Of a stretch of DNA of 23,290 nt, positions 1 to 8,398 are shown in pieces (the first letter of the stretch is position 1; each line of letters begins with the position of its first letter). The stretch spans positions 1-23,290 of the forward strand of contig UQWP01000059.1 of NCBI GenBank assembly GCA_900544825.1. Reading direction: 5' to 3'. The notes beneath the pieces were generated by a model. The model searched no databases. It saw nothing but the letters and a program-made list of their open reading frames with translations, and was not told the origin of the DNA. The DNA is from an uncultured Prevotella sp. Lineage in GTDB: Bacteria; Bacteroidota; Bacteroidia; Bacteroidales; Bacteroidaceae. Made by a program: the position numbers and the translations under genes.

Positions 1-63
1 TAATATAAGTTATTGACTTACAGACGATTAAATATTAATTTAACGCAGTATTGATTAAAGACT

Positions 64-498
64 ATGGGTAAATTTTTGAATGAATTCAAGCAATTCGCCA
101 TGCGTGGCAACGTGCTCGACATGGCAGTCGGTGTAATCATCGGTGGTGCTTTCGGCAAGATTGTAAGTTCTGTAGTAGATGACATCATCATGCCTCCTAT
201 CGGATGGCTCATTGGTGGCGTCAACTTCTCCGACCTCAAAGTCACTCTTCCATCCGTAGAGGTGATTGGCGGTGAGAAACTTCAGGCGGCAACCATCAAC
301 TATGGTAATTTCCTCCAGACCACCCTTGACTTCCTCATCGTTGCCTTCTGTGTATTCCTGCTCATCAAGGTCGTGAACAAGGTTACCGCCAAGAAGGAGG
401 AAGAGAAGCCTGCTGAAGCTCCTAAGGCTCCAGAGCCAACCCAGGAAGAGAAGCTTCTGGCAGAGATCCGTGATTTGCTGAAAGAGCAGAAGGGATAA
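64..498 (+). CDS. mscL: Large-conductance mechanosensitive channel MscL
   Basis: Predicted MscL, the homopentameric inner-membrane pore that opens under membrane tension to release solutes during hypo-osmotic shock. The 144-aa product has the family layout: an amphipathic N-terminal helix (MGKFLNEFKQF), the pore-lining first membrane segment around residues 15-45 with its Gly/Ala-rich stretch (MAVGVIIGGAFGK), a periplasmic loop at about 50-75, a second membrane segment around 78-103, and a charged, Pro/Ala/Glu-rich linker leading to the C-terminal helix (EEKLLAEIRDLLKEQ). Length is normal for the family. The ATG follows directly on an AT-rich leader with no clear Shine-Dalgarno, as is usual in Bacteroidetes. 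No typical promoter is visible in the 63 bases upstream, which are cut by the window edge. It appears to be a single-gene unit. Confidence 0.96.
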   Translation: MGKFLNEFKQFAMRGNVLDMAVGVIIGGAFGKIVSSVVDDIIMPPIGWLIGGVNFSDLKVTLPSVEVIGGEKLQAATINYGNFLQTTLDFLIVAFCVFLLIKVVNKVTAKKEEEKPAEAPKAPEPTQEEKLLAEIRDLLKEQKG

Positions 499-532
499 AT
501 TCTGTTTTTCTTCGCAGAATAAAAAAAGCAGA

Positions 533-597
533 CAGGAATGAGAGGATATGAATACCACTATCAAGGCGTGAGAAGTATTCCATCCCAACCATTCCTG
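533..597. other. Nested inverted repeat downstream of mscL
   Basis: Two inverted-repeat pairs nest inside each other. The outer arms are CAGGAATG (533-540) and CATTCCTG (590-597). The inner arms are GAATAC (550-555) and GTATTC (575-580). The unpaired strands between outer and inner arms are both 9 nt, so the structure is symmetrical around a 19-nt loop. No T-run follows on +, so it is not a classical terminator. It could fold as an mRNA 3' end structure or as an RNA element, but no function can be assigned. Confidence 0.55.
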
Positions 598-602
598 CCC
601 CT

Positions 603-680
603 CCTTAAAGAAAAATATATTTTTCCTTAAGGGTTTTTATTTTTTTCCTTAAGGGTTTTTATTTTTTTCCTTAAGGGAAA
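603..680. repeat. 22-bp tandem repeat, four units with CCTTAAGG palindromes
   Basis: Units begin at 603, 625, 647 and 669, an exact 22-bp period. Each starts with CCTTAAGG or a one-base variant (CCTTAAAG in the first) and continues with a T-rich stretch. Units two and three are identical. The last decays after CCTTAAGGG. The core is an 8-bp palindrome, so the array presents four evenly phased sites, two helical turns apart, about 140 bp upstream of the susC-like promoter. Confidence 0.85.
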
Positions 681-791
681 GTTTTATATATAATATAAGG
701 TATAAAAGCAAGAAGAGTCACTTTCTCTCTCCTACTTTTGAAAAAAAACGCACATTTTTTCACGTTTATTAGAAAAAACTTTCATTTTTCC

Positions 792-822
792 TTGCTTATT
801 ACATATTTTTTTTGTAGCTTTG
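792..822 (+). promoter_or_regulatory. Bacteroidetes-type promoter for the susC-susD pair
   Basis: The -7 box TAGCTTTG lies at 815-822. A TTG at 792-794 sits exactly 20 bp upstream, matching the Bacteroidetes consensus TTTG-N20-TAnnTTTG. Transcription would begin near 829, giving a leader of about 60 nt before the ATG at 890. Confidence 0.8.
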
Positions 823-831
823 CCCCCGAAA

Positions 832-860
832 TAAGATTTAAGTAGATACACTAAATCTTA
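832..860 (+). promoter_or_regulatory. Inverted repeat in the susC mRNA leader
   Basis: A perfect 9-bp inverted repeat, TAAGATTTA (832-840) and TAAATCTTA (852-860) with an 11-nt loop, begins about 3 nt after the predicted transcription start. It would form an A/U-rich hairpin near the 5' end of the mRNA. It may stabilise the message or bind a regulator; this is inference. Confidence 0.5.
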
Positions 861-889
861 ATTAAACATCAACTCTTAACATAAACAAT

Positions 890-3800
890 ATGAGTAAGAA
901 CATGAAACCTAAAGACCAAATGAAGACAGCGTTGCTGATTTGTGCGCTGACTTCCATGTCTCCTGCGTTTGCAAATGGTACTATGGTAAAAGCTGACAAC
1001 TTTACCCCCCTACCAACAGCATCCAACAGCAGAAGAAAGTAGCAACTGGACGTGTTGTTGACAATCAAGGCGAACCTCTTATCGGCGTTACCGTGATGGA
1101 AGTTGGCACGTCCAATGGAACAGTAACCGACCTAGACGGAAATTTCTCCCTCAGTCTGAAAAATCCTAATGGCAAGATTACAATTACCTACATCGGCTTC
1201 AATCCACAGACTCTTACAGCTGCAAGCAACATGCAGATTACCATGAAGTCTGAAGACAAGGAGCTCAATGAAGTTGTAGTTGTAGGTTACGGTACACAGA
1301 AGAAGGTGAACCTCACCGGTTCTGTATCATCAGTAGATAGCAAGGCTTTGGAAAGCCGTCCTATCCAGAACGTACAGAGTGGACTCCAGGGTATGATGCC
1401 TGGTGTTACCATCAGCGGTACCAATGGTGCTCCTGGTATGGACTCAGGTAGCATCAACGTACGTGGTGTGGGAACCCTCAACTCTTCTTCTCCTTATATT
1501 TTGATTGATGGCGTAGAGTCAGGTACCATGAGTAGCCTCGACCCTAACGATATCGAGAGCATCTCTGTATTGAAGGATGCTGCTTCTGCTGCCATCTACG
1601 GTTCCAAGGCTGCCAACGGCGTTGTCCTTATCACTACCAAGCGTGGTAAGAGCGGCAAGCCTCAAATTTCTTATAATGGTTATGTGAGTGTGCAGAATCC
1701 AACCAGTCTCATCGACCGTCTGGATTCATACGAGTATGCCCACATGCTGAACGACGCTCTCGAAAGCGAGGGCAAGGCTAAGAAATTCACCTCTGAAGAG
1801 GAAATCAATGCACTCCCTAATACCGATTGGTACGACCTGGCTTACAAAACAGGTTCATTGCAGCACCACAACGTAAGCGTAAACGGTGGAACAGAGAGCG
1901 TAAACTATCTGGCATCTGTAGGTTATCTGAAGCAGTCGGGTATCTTGCCTAATGCTGGTCGTGAACAGCTAAACGGCCGCACAAACCTGGAGATGAAGAT
2001 TAACAGCCGCCTTACAGCTCGCTTGAACCTCGCTTATATCAAGAACGATTATACCGACCCTTCTTCTGCATACGCAGGTGGTAGTTCAGACCAGATTATC
2101 CGTCAGCTCAACCTGATTGCGCCATGGATTACAGCTCGTTATGACGACGGCACATGGGGAACTATTTCTGACGGTAGCCCTATCGCATGGCTCGACAACG
2201 ATCTGAAGGTATATCGCCGCAATACCAACTTTACCGGTCTCTTCGGTGTTGATTACAAGATCATCGATGGCTTGACTGCTAAGTTGAGTGCATCTTATGT
2301 AAACGACAACCAGAACTACGACTACTTCCAGAAGTTCTTCGTTTACAATGCGAACAAGAAGACCGATCCAAATTTCCACGATGAACGAGTATATAAGTGG
2401 GAGCGCAAAACCTTCGAAGCATTGCTGAACTACAACAAGACCTTCGGACAGCATACCGTTGGGGCTTTGGCAGGATGGCATGCAGAGGCTTACGACTATA
2501 AGTATTGGTACACTTACCGCAAGAACTTCCCTAATAATAGTGTTACCGATATCAATGCCGGTGATGTATCTACCCAACAGGCACAGGGATATACCCGTGA
2601 GTTGAATATGCTTTCATGGTTTGGTCGTGTAAACTACGACTTCGCAGGCCGTTATCTTTTCGAGGCAAATCTCCGTGCTGATGCATCCAGCCGTTTCGCA
2701 GACGGTCATCGTTGGGGTTACTTCCCTTCATTCTCTGCAGGATGGCGTGTGAGCGAGGAAGCTTTCATGGAGGGTACCAAGTCTTGGCTCTCTAACTTCA
2801 AGATTCGCGGATCTTGGGGTCAGCTGGGTAACCAGGAGGCTTTGAGCGACTACTATCCAGCTATCAATACATACAACATCAACGCCAAGTATGCATTCGA
2901 TGGCAAGGTAACATCTGGATACTATCAGAGTTCCTACAAGATCAACACCATAACATGGGAGAAGGCCACAACTTGGGGCGTAGGTGTTGACTTAGGGTTC
3001 CTCGACAACAAGATTACCGCATCTGTTGATTATTATAATCGTCTTACAGATGGTATCTTGATTTCGGTAGATGCTCCTTACGAGTTTGCCTTAGGTAGCT
3101 ATCTTGACAATGTGGGCAAGATGCGTAACCAAGGTGTTGAAATGAGCCTTAACTACAACGATAAGTTTGGTGAGGTGAAAGTAGGCGCAGGCTTGAATGT
3201 TGCATACAACAAGAACAAAATCGAAAGCATGCCTGGTAAAGGATACGTGGGTACAGGCTACAACCAGCGTAATGCAACGGGGCAGGAGTTCAACAGCTAC
3301 TATGTATATAAGGCTGACGGATTCTTCCAGTCTGATAAAGAAGCACAAGAATATATGGACTTCTACTGGCCAGCAGACGGTTCAAAGGGTGCTAATCCTT
3401 TCGGTGGTGGTAAATTCAAGGCAGGTGACTTGAAGTATGCCGACATCAATGGTGACGGCAAGATTGATCCAGAGAACGACCGTTTCTACGCAGGTAGTTC
3501 TGTTCCTCGCTGGACATTCGGTTTGAACCTGAACGCAGCTTGGAAGGGCTTCGACCTCTCTCTGTTCTTCAACGGACAGTTTAAGGCTTACCGCTACTTT
3601 GATGCATACGAGGTTGAGGGTGCTTTTGTAGGCGACAGCTCTCACCCGGCAACCATCTGGAGAGACTCTTGGACTTACAACAAGTCAAATCCTAAAATGC
3701 CACGATTGTTTACTGACACAAACTCACCTAGCTCTTCCCGCCAGGTGATTTCTACATTCTGGCTCAAGAATGTATCTTATTGCCGTTTGAAGAACTTGCA

Positions 3801-3993
3801 GTTGGGTTACTCACTTCCTAAGTCGGCACTTGAATTCCTTCATGTCAACAAGGTACGTGTTTACTACTCTTGCGAGAACCTGTTCACAATCGACAACCTC
3901 GACATCAACGTGGATCCAGAGGCAACCAGTCAGCGACTCAGCTCTTATCCATTGCTTCGCACTCACTCATTCGGTTTGAGCGTAACATTCTAA
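890..3993 (+). CDS. SusC/RagA-family TonB-dependent outer-membrane receptor, frame broken near the N-terminus
   Basis: Outer-membrane transporter that, with its SusD partner, imports glycan (or peptide) fragments using TonB energy. Visible domains: a signal peptide from ATG 890 (MKTALLICAL...SPAFA), a carboxypeptidase-regulatory-like domain (GRVVDNQGEPLIG ... TDLDGNFSL), the SusC plug signature ELNEVVVVGYGTQKK, and a long beta-barrel ending in aromatic F (GLSVTF). The frame from 890 stops at TAG 1049. The rest is open in another frame, in which the first usable start is only GTG 1093, inside the regulatory-like domain. Adding one C to the C6 run at 1005-1010 joins the two parts without a gap and gives about 1034 aa, a normal length. 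So the gene is either phase-variable, frameshifted, or carries a sequencing error. It is followed 22 bp later by susD. Substrate unknown. Confidence 0.9.
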
Positions 3994-4015
3994 TAATTTT
4001 AAAAAGGATATAATC

Positions 4016-5677
4016 ATGAGAAATCTTAAAAAATATATATTCATCGGCATGACCGCCCTCTTGGCAACTTCATGCTCCGATTTCCTCGATACAGCCCCAA
4101 AGGATGCCCTTTCACCTTCCAGCACCTGGCAGACGCAGGAAGACGCAGACAAGTTCCTCGTTGGCTGTTACAACAACTGGCAAGACCAGTACAACTCCGG
4201 TTCGGGTTGGGATGGTTTCCTCCTGTATTGGGATGGAACTAGTGATTTCGGCTACGACCAGTTCTCCTGGGAGGGTTATACTCCTATCGGCAATGGTTCT
4301 GTGACCGCATCAAATGGTAGAGACTGGTACGACTTCTCACGCATCCGCCGCGTCAACGAGTTGTTGGCTAACATAGATAAGTGTAACATGCCAGAAGCTG
4401 CCAAGAAGGATATTACGGCTCAGGCCCGCTGGATCCGCGCTTACCGCTACTTCCTGATGAACTGGAACTATGGCGGTGTGCCTCTCATCGAAAGCTATGC
4501 CACTGCAGAGGAAGCTACGGTACCACGTAATACCGAGCAGGAAGTAAAGGACTACATCGAGAAGGAACTCGATGCCCTGGTAAACGATATCAATGTTACT
4601 CCTGCAGCCCGTGGTCGCATCGCCAAGGGTGCAGCTCTGGCTCTCCGTATGCGCGAAGCTCTCTATTATGGAGACTATGCTACAGCTAAGGATCGTGCAG
4701 AAAAGATCATTGCATTGAATCAGTATGAGTTGGATCCAGACTATGCCAACCTGTTTAATGTAGCAGGTCAAGATTCCAAGGAAATCATCCTTGCGGTACA
4801 GGCTGTAGAAAACGACTACGAGAACAATGTGATCGGCCGTATGTACAACAATGCCGATGGTGGTTGGTCTTCTATCGTTCCTAGCTACGGCTTGATCGAT
4901 ACATACGAAATGGCAAACGGCTTGACCAAGGATGAGCCAGGTTCAGGCTATGATCCTACCCATCCATTCAACAACCGTGACCCTCGTATGGCAATGACAG
5001 TCATCTATCCAGGATGTGACTACATCAATGGTAATGGTAAGGAGGCTATCTTCAATTCGCTTGACAAGACTGTAAATGGAGCTTCTAATGCCAACTTTTA
5101 CACCGCAGCCGACAACAGTTCAAAGACCGGTTTGACATGGGGTAAGTATCTGGCACCGATGACTCAGTATGCAGACATCTGGAACACCACTTGCCAGCCT
5201 ATCGTCTTCCGTTATGCAGAAGTATTGCTTACTTACTGTGAGGCAGAGAATGAATTGAATGGTCCTTCTGCTCAGGTTTACACCTACCTGAATATGATTC
5301 GTAATCGTGTAGGTATGCCTAATGTGGATGAAGCTAAGTACAATACCAAGGAGAAGCTTCGCGAGTTGATTCGTCGCGAGCGTGGTGTTGAGTTCGCAGG
5401 TGAGGGTCTTCGCCGTGCAGATATCCTGCGCTGGAAGGACGCCAGTGGCAAGATGTTGGCTGAGACATTGCTGAACGGTACATTGGAGCGCCGCGTAGGT
5501 ACTGTCAATATGGACAAGTCGGTAGCTCCTGGTATGCGTGCTACCATCGACGTAAATGCATCAGCTGCAGACAAGAAGATTGAGGATCGTGTATTCAAGA
5601 CAACCAACCGTTATCTCCCTATCCCACAGGGTGCACGTGATGCCAATCCAAAATTGACGCAGAACGACGGTTATTAA
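4016..5677 (+). CDS. SusD/RagB-family nutrient-binding outer-membrane lipoprotein
   Basis: Surface lipoprotein that lids the SusC-type receptor and captures the substrate. The 553-aa product starts with a type II signal peptide (MRNLKKYIFIGMTALLATSC) whose lipobox places the lipidated Cys at residue 20, followed by the usual SDFLDTAP. The N-terminal half holds the helical TPR-like segments (RWIRAYRYFLMNWNYGGVPL is typical of the family). The C-terminal half holds the conserved LNMIRNRVGMP and LRELIRRERGVEFAGEGLRRADILRW type motifs (shown in part), the strongest family marks. It starts 22 bp after the receptor gene, so it is co-transcribed from the promoter at 792-822. If the receptor is really out of frame, this partner would lack its pore. 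Substrate cannot be read from the sequence. Confidence 0.95.
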   Translation: MRNLKKYIFIGMTALLATSCSDFLDTAPKDALSPSSTWQTQEDADKFLVGCYNNWQDQYNSGSGWDGFLLYWDGTSDFGYDQFSWEGYTPIGNGSVTASNGRDWYDFSRIRRVNELLANIDKCNMPEAAKKDITAQARWIRAYRYFLMNWNYGGVPLIESYATAEEATVPRNTEQEVKDYIEKELDALVNDINVTPAARGRIAKGAALALRMREALYYGDYATAKDRAEKIIALNQYELDPDYANLFNVAGQDSKEIILAVQAVENDYENNVIGRMYNNADGGWSSIVPSYGLIDTYEMANGLTKDEPGSGYDPTHPFNNRDPRMAMTVIYPGCDYINGNGKEAIFNSLDKTVNGASNANFYTAADNSSKTGLTWGKYLAPMTQYADIWNTTCQPIVFRYAEVLLTYCEAENELNGPSAQVYTYLNMIRNRVGMPNVDEAKYNTKEKLRELIRRERGVEFAGEGLRRADILRWKDASGKMLAETLLNGTLERRVGTVNMDKSVAPGMRATIDVNASAADKKIEDRVFKTTNRYLPIPQGARDANPKLTQNDGY

Positions 5678-5683
5678 AGAAAC

Positions 5684-5722
5684 AAAAGTACTCAGTACAT
5701 CATTCCAAAAAGTACTCAGTAC
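5684..5722. repeat. Direct repeat of a near-palindromic 15-mer
   Basis: AAAAGTACTCAGTAC occurs at 5684-5698 and again at 5708-5722, a 24-bp period. Its core GTACTCAGTAC is an 11-bp palindrome apart from the central base. It lies between the susD stop codon and the terminator. No function is evident. Confidence 0.75.
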
Positions 5723-5730
5723 TCATCAAT

Positions 5731-5783
5731 AAAAAAAGACCACCATCTGAGTTGAATATCAAACTCAAATGGTGGTCTTTTTT
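5731..5783. terminator. Bidirectional terminator between susD and guaA
   Basis: A long stem, AAAAAAAGACCACCAT paired with ATGGTGGTCTTTTTT and an inner GAGTT/AACTC pair, is flanked by A-run and T-run on opposite sides. It can therefore end transcription from both strands, as expected for the convergent susD and guaA genes. Confidence 0.92.
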
Positions 5784-5793
5784 ATTTATATCA

Positions 5794-7404
5794 TTACTCC
5801 CACTCGATTGTCGAAGGTGGTTTTGAAGAGATATCATAGCAAACGCGGTTAACGCCCTTTACCTTGTTGATGATCTCATTACTTACCTTAGCCATGAAGT
5901 CGTATGGAAGATGTGCCCAGTCGGCAGTCATCGCATCAGTACTTGTTACGGCACGCAATGCAACTGGATGCTCGTATGTACGCTCATCACCCATTACACC
6001 TACTGAACGGACAGTAGAAAGCAATACGGTACCAGCCTGCCAGATCTGATCGTAGAGAGAAACCTCGATCTCGCCATTCTGCATGTCAGCAGGAACACCG
6101 GCAGCCAGGACGCGGCGAGCTTCCTCACCACTCAACTTCACCTTGTACTCACGCAAGCCACGGATATAGATATCATCAGCATCCTGGAGAATGCGTACCT
6201 TCTCAGGAGTGATATCACCCAAGATACGAACAGCCAAACCAGGACCAGGGAATGGATGACGGGTAATCAGATGCTCAGGCATACCCATAGAGCGACCTAC
6301 TCTACGAACCTCGTCCTTGAACAACCACTTCAAAGGCTCGCACAACTGAAGGTTCATCTCCTTAGGAAGACCACCTACGTTGTGATGGCTCTTGATCACC
6401 TTACCGGTGATGTTCAAGCTCTCGATACGGTCTGGATAGATAGTACCCTGAGCCAGCCACTTGGCACCAGTCTGCTTCTTAGCCTCAGCATTGAAAACCT
6501 CTACGAAGTCGCGGCCGATAATCTTACGCTTCTCCTCAGGGTCAGTAACACCAGCCAAATCAGCGAAGAACTTCTCAGAAGCATCAACACCAATCACGTT
6601 CAAGCCCAAGCACTTATAATCCTCCATTACATCACGGAACTCATTCTTGCGGAGCATACCATGATCTACGAAGATACAGGTGAGATTCTTGCCGATAGCC
6701 TTGTTCAAGAGAACAGCAGCTACGCTGGAATCAACACCACCAGAAAGACCCAAGATAACCTTGTCGTCGCCCAACTGCTCCTTCAACTCAGCTACAGTAG
6801 TCTCAACGAAAGAGTCAGCACTCCAATCCTGCTTGCTACCGCAGATATCTACCACGAAGTTCTTCAGGAGCTGTGTACCCTGCAAAGAGTGGAACACCTC
6901 TGGGTGGAACTGTACTGCCCATACAGGCTGCTTGGTAGAAGCATAAGCAGCATACTTCACATTGGCTGTAGAAGCGATGCACTTATAATCCTCTGGAATC
7001 GCTGTGATGGTATCACCATGGCTCATCCAAACCTGAGAGTTCTCGATGAATCCCTTGAACAAAGGATTCTCCTTGTCGAACTGCTCCAAGTTAGCACGAC
7101 CATACTCACGGCTGTCAGCAGCCTCCACCTTTCCGCCCTGAGCGTAAGAGAGGAACTGAGCACCGTAGCAGATACCGAGCACTGGGATGCGACCGATAAA
7201 CTGGCTCAGATCTACCTTGAAAGCTTCCGGATCATGAACGGAATAAGGGCTACCGCTCAAAATGACACCAATGACAGATGGGTCATCCTTTGGAAACTTG
7301 TTGTAAGGCATAATCTCGCAGAAGGTATCAAGCTCACGAACACGACGGCCAATCAGCTGTGTGGTCTGTGAACCGAAATCCAAAATAATAATCTTCTGTT
7401 GCAT
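5794..7404 (-). CDS. guaA: GMP synthase (glutamine-hydrolysing)
   Basis: Cytoplasmic enzyme that converts XMP to GMP with ATP and glutamine, the last step of de novo GMP synthesis. The N-terminal class I glutamine amidotransferase has its nucleophile in GICYGAQ (Cys79) and the His-Glu pair in QFHPEVFHS (His167, Glu169). The ATP-pyrophosphatase domain begins with the PP-loop SGGVDSS (221-227). The C-terminal dimerisation domain ends in the highly conserved PPSTIEWE. At 536 residues it is slightly longer than common forms of about 510-525. No TAnnTTTG promoter is seen on - in the 138 bp before its start, which is filled with simple repeats, so it may be read through from the nucleotidyltransferase gene upstream. 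It ends 10 bp before the shared terminator. Confidence 0.97.
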   Translation of the reverse strand: MQQKIIILDFGSQTTQLIGRRVRELDTFCEIMPYNKFPKDDPSVIGVILSGSPYSVHDPEAFKVDLSQFIGRIPVLGICYGAQFLSYAQGGKVEAADSREYGRANLEQFDKENPLFKGFIENSQVWMSHGDTITAIPEDYKCIASTANVKYAAYASTKQPVWAVQFHPEVFHSLQGTQLLKNFVVDICGSKQDWSADSFVETTVAELKEQLGDDKVILGLSGGVDSSVAAVLLNKAIGKNLTCIFVDHGMLRKNEFRDVMEDYKCLGLNVIGVDASEKFFADLAGVTDPEEKRKIIGRDFVEVFNAEAKKQTGAKWLAQGTIYPDRIESLNITGKVIKSHHNVGGLPKEMNLQLCEPLKWLFKDEVRRVGRSMGMPEHLITRHPFPGPGLAVRILGDITPEKVRILQDADDIYIRGLREYKVKLSGEEARRVLAAGVPADMQNGEIEVSLYDQIWQAGTVLLSTVRSVGVMGDERTYEHPVALRAVTSTDAMTADWAHLPYDFMAKVSNEIINKVKGVNRVCYDISSKPPSTIEWE

Positions 7405-7411
7405 AATATAT

Positions 7412-7541
7412 TTAACTTTGAAATTTGAACTTTGAACTTGTTACTTTGAACTGTGAAATTTGAACTTTGAACTTTATGATTAGCTTAGACTATTGAATTC
7501 TTCACTCTTCGTTCTTCACTCTTCACATTCTCTGTTCTTCA
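7412..7541. repeat. Degenerate simple repeats upstream of guaA
   Basis: Two blocks are seen. From 7412 to 7474 the motif TTTGAACTTTGAACTT recurs in variants, with one 25-base segment repeated after 35 bp (7415 and 7450). From about 7498 to 7541 the motif TTCTTCACTCTTC recurs. The first motif reappears, inverted, before thiL at 17315-17347, so it is a dispersed repeat rather than a local oddity. The stretch holds no gene and no recognisable promoter. Confidence 0.75.
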
Positions 7542-7542
7542 C

Positions 7543-8322
7543 TTAAATCAACTCCTTCAGGAATGCTTCTGCTTCCTTCAGCGTTTCCTGCTTTCCCACA
7601 TCCATCAGCTTGAGGTCGTTCTTCACGTATCCCTCAATGCGAACCTTGTCGCAATGCTTCAGATAGAAGTCCATGATTGGGAACTTATCCGGTTCATCCT
7701 CCATCAGCGGGAAAAGCGATGGGGCAACCATGTGGATGCCAGAGAAGGCATACATCTTATAATCTTTTGGATTGAGACCAGGATAAGGACTTTTCACCTC
7801 GCCTGTCTCTATATTCGTCCAGCCAACCAATCGCATGGTATCATCGAAGAGGAGATAACGCTTGGTCTTGCGTTCGCTCACCAGAAGGCGGGCTGCCAAG
7901 GGAGCCTTCTCCTTCATAAAATCCGAAGAATCATCTGAAAGTTCCTTCGACTCCATCTGATAGAATTTCTTCAGATCCACATTGCTCAGGATGTCCACAT
8001 TATGAATCAGGATAGGCTCAGTCTGATCGAAGAATGGCCATGCCTTCTTGATGCCACCACCCGTTTCGAGGAGCTTTTCGCTCTCATCGCTGATACGGAT
8101 GTCCATACCGAAATTTTTATTATCACGAAGATAATCGATGATTTGTTTAGAGAAATGATGCACGTTCACCACAATACGAGTGAAATCGGCATCCTTCAAC
8201 TGAAAGATGACACGTTTGAGCAAAGGTTCTCCCCCAACACTTACCAATGCCTTCGGAATGCGATCAGTAAGTGGCTTAAGGCGAGTGCCCAAACCTGCTG
8301 CGAATATCATTGCTTGCATCAT
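7543..8322 (-). CDS. MurU-like sugar-1-phosphate nucleotidyltransferase
   Basis: Predicted nucleotidyltransferase that activates a sugar 1-phosphate with an NTP. The nucleotide-binding signature FAAGLGTRLKPLTDRIPKAL lies right at the N-terminus, and a metal-binding Asp is in HNVDILSN. The compact 259-aa Rossmann-type domain without an acyltransferase hexapeptide tail fits MurU (MurNAc-1-P uridylyltransferase) or a mannose-1-P guanylyltransferase. The neighbouring AmgK-like kinase favours the MurU role, but substrate is inference. An ATG at 8382 is in frame, but I prefer 8322 (MMQAMIFAAG): it puts the signature at the usual distance, and a promoter at 8352-8383 lies between the two, so the longer form would start inside it. 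ATG 8319 is equally possible. Confidence 0.88.
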   Translation of the reverse strand: MMQAMIFAAGLGTRLKPLTDRIPKALVSVGGEPLLKRVIFQLKDADFTRIVVNVHHFSKQIIDYLRDNKNFGMDIRISDESEKLLETGGGIKKAWPFFDQTEPILIHNVDILSNVDLKKFYQMESKELSDDSSDFMKEKAPLAARLLVSERKTKRYLLFDDTMRLVGWTNIETGEVKSPYPGLNPKDYKMYAFSGIHMVAPSLFPLMEDEPDKFPIMDFYLKHCDKVRIEGYVKNDLKLMDVGKQETLKEAEAFLKELI

Positions 8323-8346
8323 TGCTAAATAGCTATATATTAATGT

Positions 8347-8392
8347 GCGTGCAAATTTACTAACTTTTTGCGAGATAGCCAAATTTGCACGC
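8347..8392 (-). promoter_or_regulatory. Promoter embedded in a perfect inverted repeat
   Basis: On the - strand, TTTG (complement of 8380-8383), a 20-bp spacer and TAAATTTG (complement of 8352-8359) form a full Bacteroidetes promoter for the nucleotidyltransferase. Both boxes lie in the arms of a perfect 12-bp inverted repeat, GCGTGCAAATTT (8347-8358) and AAATTTGCACGC (8381-8392), with a 22-bp centre. The symmetry suggests an operator for a dimeric regulator, or an RNA hairpin in read-through transcripts. Confidence 0.65.
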
Positions 8393-8398
8393 TAAATA

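Noticed and set aside
1005..1012. Programmed -1 frameshift site in susC
   Set aside because: The frame phase (ACC CCC CTA) does not make a standard X-XXY-YYZ heptamer, and no strong downstream pseudoknot is evident. A simple length change in the C-run explains the data better.
6256..7371. 371-aa open frame on + opposite guaA
   Set aside because: Antisense shadow of guaA, with no recognisable domain and no promoter or ribosome-binding context.
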